This document shows, one piece after another, positions 1 through 10,200 of a DNA stretch of 64,000 nucleotides. Position numbers and translations under genes: made by a program. Under the pieces are notes generated by a model. The model was not told the origin of the DNA. It ran no database searches and worked only from the letters and a program-made list of their open reading frames with translations. Origin of the DNA: Dactylonectria macrodidyma (Eukaryota; Ascomycota; Sordariomycetes; Hypocreales; Nectriaceae); the NCBI GenBank assembly GCA_020744425.1, contig JAGMUV010000006.1, positions 3,348,001-3,412,000 on the forward strand, in the 5' to 3' direction. Position 1 is the first letter of the stretch, and each line of letters opens with the position of its first letter.

Positions 1-250
1 CAGTTAATAGATGTGACATTCCATACTAAGCGAAATTCTAAGTAAACAAGCCAGGGGGACTGCTAGCTAGCAGGCTAGGCCCACTTTTTATGACCCGTCG
101 TCCAGTTGCTCCTCGTTTTGTAGCCGTCCATACAAAATTTAAACCAATCAGAGACCGAGAAACTTATTAATCCCTGTCTGCACCAAACCCTCATTATGGG
201 GAAAAAACTTATGGATTAATGTAGAGTCAGCCTTCGGCTGAATAACATTT
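1..250. other. No feature seen
   Basis: Left edge, downstream of the LysM pseudogene on the minus strand. I looked for a continuation of the interrupted second LysM module here and found stops in all three minus-strand frames and no LysM-like cysteine pattern. Confidence 0.5.
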
Positions 251-798
251 TTAAAAGTCATTTAAAAGGGCTTCTAGGACTAATGAGTATGTAGACTTGA
301 TCAGATGAAACTGGTTGCAATTTTTGGCCGCGCCGTTCTGAATCGGCGAGTGCGTCACAATACCATTGCAAGCTGCCGTAGTCGTAGTGAGTGCCTGTGA
401 TGTGGTGGTGTCCGTAGGAGTGGTGACAGCAGCAGCCTTCCCTTCGACACAATAGGAGTACCCCTCCTGGAAATTCTCGCAGCAGTTTGTAATAGAAGGG
501 TTCTACACAATGCAAAAGATCAGTTTATAATTCTTGTTGTGGAAGAGTAGACACTGACCCATTTCAAGAACTCCTCCATGGTCGTACTCCAAAACGCAGG
601 CATGTACTCGCAATCAATGGCCCCAGTATTGTCATACCAGAAGCTGCAGTCCTCGGTAGTACCTGAAGCAATTGGCATAGATGGATGCTTGTCTCGTCGA
701 ACACGCGACGGTGAGATGCCTCCGCTGCCTACGACGGGCTCAAAGAGCAATGCGGCAGCGGAGATCGAGTAGAGAAAGAAGAGTTAGGGCAGTGTCAT
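251..798 (-). pseudogene. LysM-domain secreted protein, broken by an early stop and a truncated end
   Basis: Minus-strand remnant of a secreted LysM protein. The only ATG that would give a signal peptide is at 798-796, followed four codons later by an in-frame TAA (786-784); beyond it the frame encodes a hydrophobic stretch typical of a leader. A LysM core follows: DCSFWYDN, then EEFLKW, a 56-bp intron (558-503, donor GTCAGT), then NPSIT, a CC pair and GYSYCVE. A Thr-rich linker leads to the start of a second module (NCNQFHLIKS) that degenerates and hits a stop at 253-251. LysM proteins of this kind bind chitin oligomers outside the cell. With a stop inside the leader and an incomplete second module I call it a pseudogene; a sequencing error at 784-786 would explain only the first defect. 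Confidence 0.7.
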
Positions 799-2268
799 CT
801 TGGGATTTTGACAGAATAAAAAAAATGAAAAATTGGAATAGCGCCTAAATCATGTATGAAAATAGGCCAGCATCATGAGGTTTGAAATCTGGGGACTCTT
901 ATCTACAGGCTGTCTAGCACCTTCAATTGTGGGCCTCGACATCTTTCACGCGGACAGGTCTCGGACATCCATGGCAAGTTCTGTCACTGTGAAGAACAAG
1001 GGTATCTCCTATTGTGAAGAGCAAAAGTTCTCTGATCGGGAGGAACAAGGATAGCATATTTGCTCGGCTGTGGGTGGTTCGACAGTGTTGGTAGAGGTGA
1101 GGTTTACGGTGTGGCTTGTGAGTTTTCCGCCCGAGCTTGGTCTTCATGAGTCAACCTGCGCTTTACTATAGGGTGCAAATGCAGACAGAAATAATGATAC
1201 AGTGGTTCTACAAGCGTTCACAATGGCCTGATTGGCCTCAGTTTGTCGCTGTTGGTTGTGCGAAATTTGGCAGTGAAAAACAAGTCAATCCGAAACCCCT
1301 GTGTTTCGTGAACGACGTTAACCAACAGTGAACAAAAGTGCTTTTTCCACTTTTTAAGCCCCACCGCTCCGGCGGATGCAGCCGTGGGACTTTCCAAGGC
1401 CCCGTGATCTGTCACGAGCGCCGCATCGATTGGGCATGTCGGCGTTACCATGGCCGAATGACCATGCGTAGGGGCATTTCACAGCCAACACGCATCCATT
1501 TTCAGCTAAGATCTCTCTGCAGGGTACGTGATGGATCCCATGCCAAAAGGACCCTGTTGTTGTTGGTTGTTAGTCTTGAGAAGTTGGATGGATGAGCTAG
1601 CTTGTGAGACAAGGTGACAAGCCCGCGCCCGGAAGGGGTCGGCCGACAGGGGTGAATTAGAACGTGAATTGGAACGTCGGGAATCTCGGGCTTGGCCCAG
1701 GGTCCCCACCAACCATAACCCTAATTATGGCTAGAGAACATGGGGCTCGGAAGCCGGGTACAGACCAGGCGAGAGGTTGGTTGATCTCACATCAGGCTGT
1801 GGTACCCCTGTCGATACTGCTCCGTCATGCGAGACCAGGCAACACGAGAATCGGAGAACCCCCTCAAGGCCTTCCCAGTGACTCACGACAACGCGAAATT
1901 TCACTAGGATGAATGATATGCTTGCTCTCGGACTAGCTATCCGCTCCATCGAGGGCAAGTTGCTGCTGCCACGAAGTCAATTTTTTTTTTAAAATAGATT
2001 ACAGTTTTCTTCACATTTAAGCATTTCAAGACCTAATGCTTTCACAGTTGCCTAAGATCAAGCCTTTCTGGCTCCTGCGAGCATGACGCGCTTGCGGCGG
2101 TGTGTCACTTGAATCAGAAACGTAGACGATGGCAAATGATTTAAACAAGCGTATTTGAGGTTTAGGCCACTCTCTACAAAATAACATAGACTATTTACGT
2201 TTCAAGGAATATCAGCAAGACATTGTCTTCTCAGGTTCAAATCACTCGTGAAGAGCTGATCTAGGATA
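799..2268. other. Intergenic, no gene supported
   Basis: About 1.5 kb between two LysM loci on the minus strand. Short open frames on both strands show no recognisable family and no plausible exon joins. A T10 run lies at 1981-1990. I see no RNA gene. Confidence 0.5.
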
Positions 2269-2835
2269 CTAGTAGCAGTTTCCCTCGTAACAGTTTGTCG
2301 TGCAATCATCCCTGGGTGACGTGGCTTAGTATGGAGTGTAGTACAGAATAGGGATTTGTTGGAATTATACATACGTTGTGTTGCCGCACCTCCAAGTCAT
2401 CTTGTTGCAGCACTGCTTGTCTGTACCGACGCACGTCGCGTTGCGGTTGTCGGGGCCACAGAGACCATTGCGGGCGCGGAGTGGCTCGTGGACTATCATC
2501 ATCAGCTTGACCCTTAGCACTAGGGAATCGGCAATAATAAACTTACATCCTTCTACACAATACATTGTGTCTGGCTGGATGGACTCACAGTTGCTGCCTA
2601 GCCTGGGGTTCAAGTCGAGAAAAGTATCAACAGTGATGTGGTACTTGTTGGCTATGGACGCACAAGTGTTGGAATCGACTTGGAGCCCCGTAGTAGTCCC
2701 AAGTCGACAGTTGATCTCGCCGGGGCCGAGAATCCTGAGCTTCCAGACCTCTGGCTGACATTCATCTGCCAAAACTGCGCCATTGGCAATGAACAAGGCT
2801 GCAGCCGTCAGTCGAACCGCTTGGAAAGGTCCCAT
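2269..2835 (-). CDS. Secreted LysM plus CBM18 chitin-binding protein
   Basis: Three exons (2835-2547, 2492-2375, 2311-2269) with introns of 54 and 63 bp (GTAAGT..TAG, GTATGT..CAG) give 149 residues. A signal peptide of about 22 residues (hydrophobic core ending VLADE) is followed by one LysM core with TCASIANKYHI, LNPRLGSNC and MYCVEG. The C-terminal 45 residues form a CBM18 (hevein-like) module: LCGPDNRNATC, QCCNK, WRCGNTTDDC, NCYEGNCY. Both modules bind chitin; there is no catalytic domain, so the protein probably coats or sequesters chitin fragments outside the hypha. It lies 4.4 kb from a LysM-containing chitinase, a pairing known from Trichoderma-type fungi where the LysM protein protects or modulates chitin turnover. 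Whether it acts on a plant, insect or fungal partner cannot be told from sequence. Confidence 0.88.
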
Positions 2836-3367
2836 TATGGATGTGGGGGAGGAGAGGGGAGGGTATTGGTGATGGGAGAAAAAAGCGACGGGGCAGCCAA
2901 ATATTTAGGATGACCGTTGGCAAAGGATATACCACGTTACATATTGTCGCCACACCGAAGAAAAGGATTCACCGATTGGTAATTAGAATAGCAGCTGGTA
3001 CCTACTGTGATCTATCTGTTGGGTGGCCACGGCTTGGGCAAAGCACTGCCGCAGGGGTAGTATTACGATGGGCCGTTTCCGCATGCAAGGCCAAAGACGC
3101 TAATGCAATGCATGGGTCGGCCACCCACCGGGTACCTTACTACGTACTACGTAGCACATACAGTAGTACGGGTACCCATGATACATGGATTGATCACCAG
3201 GTTTTTATTGCACTTCATAAATCACTCCTCACTCATCCCAAGTTCCCAGTCAGACTCCTTCCTTCACCTTCTCAATCATCTTCTCTCTCCAACTTCTCAT
3301 ACACCTCCATCAATCTCACTCAGCCCCCTTTTGCTTTGTTGGCTCAATTTTATCACACGCACACACC
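2836..3367. promoter_or_regulatory. Shared divergent upstream region
   Basis: 532 bp between the LysM-CBM18 gene (minus) and the unknown gene at 3368 (plus). It contains a short direct repeat of TACTACG around 3138-3154 between two GGGTACC-type hexamer blocks, and a long CT-rich stretch (3215-3330) typical of fungal 5' leaders just before the plus-strand ATG. Confidence 0.4.
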
Positions 3368-4231
3368 ATGGCTCACCTCACTGAATCAGACATCCTGGCC
3401 GCCCTTGACAGTTACCGTGCACACATTGGAGAGGTCTCCCACCGCGCGATGTCGACGATGATCCCGGCGATCGAGGCAGCCTGCGAAGAAGACCCCGGCA
3501 TAGCCGAGGAGATGAGCGAAGAGGAAGTCGAGGAATGCCGCATCCTTTACCTTGAACTCATCCTCGGTTTCGACCGCAGTGAGACGCAGCCGCCCATCGA
3601 GCGTCCGTCGGATATCCTCACGCATTGGGACGCGATTGCGGAACAAGTCACCCTCAACGGCACCATGGTGCATGCCGACACGGAACGGCGAGCCACCAAG
3701 CGTGAAATGTATCGCTCAGCCATCCTTGACGGACTGGGCCGTTTTGAGTGTCCCACTGGACAGTGGGCGTTCCCTCCGGACCTGGAGATACTCATACAGC
3801 ACGTCGACAGCCTCGAAGGCCATGGCTGGTACCAACTCCGCGACCGGGGAGGACTCGTTTTCTGGGTAGGCTGGGGATCAGTAGGCGCCTTGGAGACCTA
3901 TGAAAGGGTTCAGCGGAGGGTCATGTCGAGACAGGACATCCTCGCCGAAGCCCTACTCAGCGACCTCGCACGAGACAAGTACGAAATGGCAGGGGGGTGG
4001 CGCTGTGGCACGGCTGTCAAGTCTTGTGTCTATGTGGTCTACAGTCGACCTCGTAGTACGGATACAGAGGATAAAAACCAAGGCTGGTCTTGGCGCTATA
4101 TTGCTTGCTTCGGTGGGTCGGGCGACTATATATTTGACGATATTGTGGCTGTCCTGGATTGGTTGAAGCACCTAGATGGGCCTGATGAACAAGCCATCGA
4201 AGTCTACGCAGAGGACGTGTTTGCGGTTTGA
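3368..4231 (+). CDS. Hypothetical protein, 287 aa, intronless
   Basis: One uninterrupted frame starting at an ATG in good fungal context (CACCATGG), after a CT-rich leader. The product is acidic and soluble, with no signal peptide or membrane segment. The N-terminal third is Glu-rich and looks helical (AEEMSEEEVEEC); the C-terminal half has several Trp and Tyr residues (WVGWGS, NQGWSWRYIACFGG). I do not recognise a family. The 3' end faces the PMT-like gene with a gap of only 38 bp, so the two transcripts probably overlap in their 3' UTRs. Frame length, codon usage like the neighbours and the start context support a real gene. Confidence 0.7.
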   Translation: MAHLTESDILAALDSYRAHIGEVSHRAMSTMIPAIEAACEEDPGIAEEMSEEEVEECRILYLELILGFDRSETQPPIERPSDILTHWDAIAEQVTLNGTMVHADTERRATKREMYRSAILDGLGRFECPTGQWAFPPDLEILIQHVDSLEGHGWYQLRDRGGLVFWVGWGSVGALETYERVQRRVMSRQDILAEALLSDLARDKYEMAGGWRCGTAVKSCVYVVYSRPRSTDTEDKNQGWSWRYIACFGGSGDYIFDDIVAVLDWLKHLDGPDEQAIEVYAEDVFAV

Positions 4232-4269
4232 TTTGTACGATGAAAACCACGCTGCAACTGTACATTTTT

Positions 4270-6295
4270 CTATCTTTGACTTTTTGATAGCAGTTCCCAT
4301 AGTCCACGTAAGGCAATTGCCAACACCACTTCAGTCCCATGCGGTCTCGCGTGCATGAAGACAAAATGAAACAGGACATGACCCCAGCACAGGAATGCCG
4401 CAGGTGATACCACATGCCAATCGATTCCCAATTCCCGACCTGTCCTTTGCCTAACCAACATGCAAAAACCATGCATTGCCAAGAAGCAGCCAAAAGTCAC
4501 GCCTTCAAACCAGACTCCCCAGATATCGCGAAACCGCGAGAAGGACAGCGTGGACGGCGGCATATCCAGTTTCTCTCCGTAGTACCTTTGCCACGCAAAC
4601 AAGGAGACGTGCGCATTGCTGATGCTGATGCCGTGCCGAAACCTGTCAGATAAGCTTTTCCATGTCGTCAACAGCCAGGGTGCTGCTGAACCCGGTGTCT
4701 GATCATCATCGTGGACTAGATTACCTGTTGTCCCTTGTCAGTATAGCAGATACAAGGATGTTGCCATCTCTGTGGCAGGATGACGCACCTTCAATGACCC
4801 AAATTGTCGAAGCAGATTTGCTGACAACTCGTGTACAACTCGCTTCATACGCTCTGCACATATGGTTCTCAGCTGTACCGTTGTTCGTAGTGAGCCCGTA
4901 CGTCCGGAACGTCGTGGCTAGGTAACATTCTTGGTGGGGATTATACAGGCTGAAGCCTGCATCCTTATCAGGGTCATGGTCAAGGATCCAGACAGATGGT
5001 GCAGATGGCTTGGCGTGCATTCCAACCCAAAACCTCTGGAACAAACCATCCTGCTCGTCGTAGTCAAGCCTTTCATAGCTCGAAGTTGAGTTTTGGTCTT
5101 CGGCTGTGCCCAAGTACCGATGATCGATCCGACTCCGTAGGTAAACTAGCGCACCAGGCCAAACATGACTCTGCACAAACTCAAGCTGATCGTCGTCGAG
5201 TTGCTCACCTGGCGGGTCTGGCTCCTCGAGCGCCCACGGATACCGCATGCCGAACGGGTCTGAGAAGAAAACGTCCGTTTGGGTTTCGACCTGATCCGCG
5301 ACGTCGAGCTCGTCCAGTTCCGCCGCCCAAAGGAAACCGGCGTTGGGAATGTATAGAGACAGGGGAAGGTATGGAACCAAAGCATGTTTGGGTATGTGTT
5401 TTCCATGCTTGGAGAGGCCCAGAGACCTCAACGTAACTGGCTCCAATGGATACAGGCCTCGACGCGAGGTAGGGCCCAGGAAATGAAGATTGTGATTGCC
5501 TCCGCCAGACGTCTCCGAGTATGGAAACAGCAAAGCGTATACGGAGAGCAAGACTAGTAGTGGCAGGCACAAGGCTCGGATGAGAGAAAAGGCCAAGTGG
5601 CACGTCATTCGAGTCGCACAGAAAGGCCGAGGAGGGGAACCCGAAGGGCGCATGGGCGGAGCATCCGAGACAAGGCTGGTAAAGGTGCGAGCTGTAACTA
5701 CAGCATAGCATAGTAGCCAGTCAGTAGCGTTACAGCCTAGTGTCCCGGCGATAATAACAAGGATCTGGCCTACCCAGCCTGGTGTAAGTCTAGGCATCAA
5801 GGCGAGGATGACAAGACATGCGGCTAGCGACGATGAGACCTCGAGAGGCGATCCGCTCTGTAACGTTGTAGTTCCTTTTTGGGTCAACAGAACGCCGAGC
5901 GAGGAGATGATTGACACGGCCCAGTTCCTACATTGCAACGAGCCTGGACGTGTGGAGCCACATGTGAGATCCGTCCCTGAGTTCCAAAAGACCAGATGCA
6001 CCATGAGTTGCCGGCATGCATGGTCGACCAACACGAGGGCCCAGGCCGGGAAAGCGGTCCTCAGGAAATAAGACAGGGGAGGAAACAAATCCACAGTTAG
6101 TTGGCCCCTGTCGAGGAAGTCGGAGAGTACTCGGTGTCGGTTTTCGGCCTCAAGAGCTGTTCTACCTCTCGCAAGATCAAGCCCGAGGGAAACGACGAGG
6201 GTGGTTATCAGAGTAAAGCAGAAGCGAGTGGGTAAGCTGTCTCCAACGCAATGGCGGCAGCGAGCTGCCCAAAGAGCAATGACAGACTTCAGCAT
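4270..6295 (-). CDS. Divergent PMT-like (GT39-type) membrane protein with MIR-like region
   Basis: Two exons (6295-4789, 4724-4270; 64-bp intron GTGCGT..CAG) give 653 residues. The start is the ATG at 6295; the frame is open further upstream but only from non-ATG codons. The protein has an N-terminal membrane helix, several further hydrophobic segments to about residue 290, a large polar luminal part and a hydrophobic C-terminus. Protein O-mannosyltransferases carry an acidic DE pair, then about 20 residues later FDVHPPL. Here the equivalent stretch is EAEN (49-52) and VDLFPPL (68-74). The central region ends like a PMT MIR repeat (ECYLATT, ASTIWVIEG), and the exon junction falls straight after it. 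The similarity is real but remote and the acidic motif is altered, so activity on protein Ser/Thr is uncertain. It is divergent from the chitinase gene. Confidence 0.6.
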
Positions 6296-7221
6296 GTTGG
6301 GGTGGCAGTTGGGGTTGGGATATCGAGGGGTGATTGATTCGAGATGGTCTGTTGATGTTCCAATCTCTGTGGTTTCGATGTCACAAATAGTTGCTATAAG
6401 GCTTTTGTGCACGTATGCTAGAGGATCAGCAGATCCAAAATCAAAAACCCGCCATTATGCCTCAGGGGTGGATACTCAGACCCTGTTGGTGACAGTCGAA
6501 CAACCGATGGACATGGTGCTGCCTAATGCAGCAGGTGTTGGCCAAAAGGCGACAACGACTCTAGCGCCGGGTAGAAACATACGAAGTACTACTCCACACG
6601 TGGATGATTTACATGTGGGCTGGATGGGAGGGTTGTTTCTTGTAACTTGGCTAGTACTAGCCTTGAGGGTGCAATGGGTCCAGGACAGGGGAGAATCTGT
6701 CTTTGCCGCGGGTGTTTCAGCCAAAAACTCCTACCGGCTAACTCAATCCACCCGGGCTGTGACGAAACAAGCGATAGCCTTTTGCGCCGGGATAGCCGAC
6801 CCGTTGCTGTTGGTTGCCCCATGTCTCTGTACGTAGTAATCTCTTACAACAAAATCCCGCCTCACATGCAAGGACATTCCTGCTGGTAGTCGGGATCTAA
6901 CCGGACGGTCGTCGGCCGATGACCCTGCACCTCGCGGAGAGGCTCAGTCAGCTGTGGCTGGTTTGGTACGTAAAGTTTATGTTGTTTGAAATTGCTGATG
7001 TGACAGCCTGTTGGTTGAGATGGGATTTCGCTCCGCCGTGTGGATACCCGTCAGGTATATTGGCGAATGTGGAGTGACAAGACAAAGGGTGGACAAAAAA
7101 GGACGGGCAGAGGGACTTGAGTAGCAAAATCATGAGCATGAAACAAACGTAGTTATATACAGGTTCGTCTGACGTGGGAAAACAAGTCAAACAATGGTAA
7201 GCCAAAGGATCTAAAGTGACT
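6296..7221. promoter_or_regulatory. Divergent upstream region of the PMT-like and chitinase genes
   Basis: 926 bp between two divergent genes. A TATATA at 7154-7159 lies about 63 bp before the chitinase ATG and is a plausible TATA box. Open frames inside this stretch are antisense or chance frames without family features. Confidence 0.4.
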
Positions 7222-10200
7222 ATGGTGCGCCTTGCCTCATTATTCTTTCTATCTGCCTTGTCGCTCTGTGACGCAGGTCTTGTTCGACCATGGTCAAACA
7301 ATACCAGTGTTGCTGGGATTAATGGCACCAGAACCTTTCACAACAAGACCATCACTCCTGGCACCGAGACCATCACCTCTCACACCGAGACTATCACCTC
7401 CCCCACCCAGACCGACAGCACTACAAGCTCGAGGCCGCTTCGACTACTCGCAGCTGGTGAGTGCAAGACGGTCACGGTCAAGTCAGGCGACAGCTGTGGT
7501 ACTCTTGCCAAGAGATGCGGCATCTCGGGGGCTGATTTCACCAAGTTCAACCCGGCCAAAGGATTCTGTTCAACCTTGGCTCCCGGCGGCCGGGCATGCT
7601 GCAGCAAAGGCAAACTTCCTGACATACGGCCCAAGCCCAACGCTGACGGGACTTGCGCGTCATACACGGTGAAGAAGGGCGACAGCTGTGCCACAATTGC
7701 CGCAAAGAACGGTCTCAAGGCGGCCGACATTCACGCGTTCAACAAAGTCCAGACTTGGGGCTTTGACAGCTGCGAACACCTTGGCTACCCCCTTAGGATA
7801 TGTCTCAGCAAGGGCGACCCTCCGATGCCGGCTCCGGTCCCGAATGCCGTGTGTGGCCCCACCAAGCCGGGGACGAAGCCTCCGAACAAAGCGAAGAAGG
7901 AAACTCTCGCTGATCTCAGCCCCTGTCCGCTCAACGCCTGTTGCAATATCTGGGGTCAGTGTGGCATCAATGGCGACTTTTGCGTCAAGACCAGGGGCAA
8001 GTATGGCAACCCCGGAACGGGTCCCCCAGGTTCCAATGGATGTGCCACCAACTGTGGCCAGGACATCGTCAACAACGACAAGGCGCCGTCAAAGATTCTC
8101 TCAGTCGGCTACTATGAGTCATGGAACATGGACCGTCCATGCTTGACCATGAAGGCCAAGGCTCTTGCAAACATGGGCACCTCGTACACACACATGCACT
8201 GGGGCTTCGGCACTATCTCTAAGAACTTGGACGTCGGAGTCGACGACAAACACGGGCAGTGGGGGGATTTCAAGCGACTCAAGTCATTAGGTATCAAGAC
8301 CATCTTGTCTTTGGGCGGCTGGGGTGACTCAACGAGCCCCGAGACGTACGATATTCTGCGCAAGATGGTGAGCCCGAGTGGCAGAGAGCACTTTACCGAC
8401 AGCTTGGTCAAGTTTGCTAACGACAATGGGCTTTCCGGTGTTGACATTGATTGGGAATATCCAGGTGTAAGTCGAAGCAATACCCTTGCCTTTTCAAACG
8501 TTTCAAGTCGAATCATTGCTAATGGCAACCTCAAACAAAGGCACCTGACATCCCGGGCATTCCGCCGGGCCAAAAGGATGACGGCAAGAACTACCTCGCC
8601 ATGTTGAAGCTACTAAGAGGAAAGCTCGATAGAAGCAAGACGCTCTCCATTGCGGCTCCCGCTTCCTACTGGTACCTGAAATCCTTTCCCATCGCCGAAA
8701 TGGCTAAATACCTCGACTACATCGTCTATATGACGTATGACCTTCACGGTCAATGGGACTATAAAAACAAGTGGGCTCAGCCTGGCTGTGAGGCGGGCAA
8801 TTGCTTGCGAAGCCACGGTAAGAGGAAACAAGCCCAAATCTTTTCGACAACTGCCAACTAACATATGAGCAAATAGTCAATCTCACCGAGACGTATGACG
8901 CCTTGTCTATGAGTACGTTTTCCTGGCCGAACCTTGCTCTTTTGGGCACAGAACTAACCACGAGAGGCTTGCAGTCACAAAAGCGGGTGTCCCCAGCAAC
9001 AAGATTGTCGTCGGGGTGAGCAGCTACGGCCGGTCTTTCAAGATGATGGACGCAGGCTGTAGGGGACCCATGTGCAAGTACGATGGAACAGTGAAAGCCA
9101 AGCCCGGGAAGTGCACCAAGACGGGAGGCTACATTTCCAATGCTGAGATCAACAGCATCATAAAGACGGGATCGGGAACTAAGACCTGGTACGATAAGAC
9201 GGTCGATGCTGACTTTCTGGTTTATGACTGTGAGCACCCCCTACCCTCATCCTGTGAGCAATTGATAACAAATGCTAACTACGACTACGTAGCAACCCAA
9301 TGGGTCTCTTACATGAAAGAAAGCACAAAGCAATCGCGTGCCAGGAGGTGGAAGAGCCTCAACTTTGCGGGCACAGTCGACTGGGCGGTAGATTTGCAGC
9401 AGTTCTCCGAAGATGACGGCTGCTCGGATGGAAGATGTGACGGCGGTGACGACGGCAATGGTGGGTTACTGTACGTGGGACCGAAGATCTACATGGACAA
9501 GAAACCCGTCATCGAGTGCAACCCACCATGTCAGCTCATCCTGCCACCCTTTATCCTGCCTACACCGACAACTATCAAGTTCCCACCCATGACTACTTCT
9601 TTGGAGGTAGCATGGACTGAGACGACCAAAGTGACCGGCGCCAATGGCCAGGTGTCGACGTCGTCGTTCATCTCGCGCGTGGTGCAGACGACGACACTCA
9701 AGATACCCCCGTTGACGACAACGGCCATTGATATATGGAACCACAACATACCCGAAGGGAGCAAGGAGACACTCCTCTGGCTCACTTGGAGCGTCTTGCC
9801 GCCGCCCTTTACCATCACTAACGATCCCAACCCGGAGAACAAGACTGGCGTCACGCACTCAGCGGTAACGAGGACCATCTACCCTCCCCCGTGGCCGTAT
9901 TCGTTCAAGACGCCCACGACAACACCCAGTCCAACCGTCACGCACGGCACGTCGACATTGCACTCATCCGTTCATGTAGCAACGCAGACAGGCAAGCCAG
10001 GGCCAAAGTGCACATCCAACTGCGGACACAAATGCAAGATCTTCTGCAACACGCCCTGCATACCGGGCTTCTGTCCCCCTGGCAGCCTTGGAGGCGGTGA
10101 CAGTGACTTCTGGGACCCCACAGACCCCAATCATCCACCGGGGCCGCCCCCCGGACCTCCGGGAGCCCCACCTCCGGCCGGCGGGAGCGGGGACACTTGC

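Noticed and set aside
6201..6836. 211-codon plus-strand frame
   Set aside because: Overlaps the first exon of the PMT-like gene on the other strand and has no family features.
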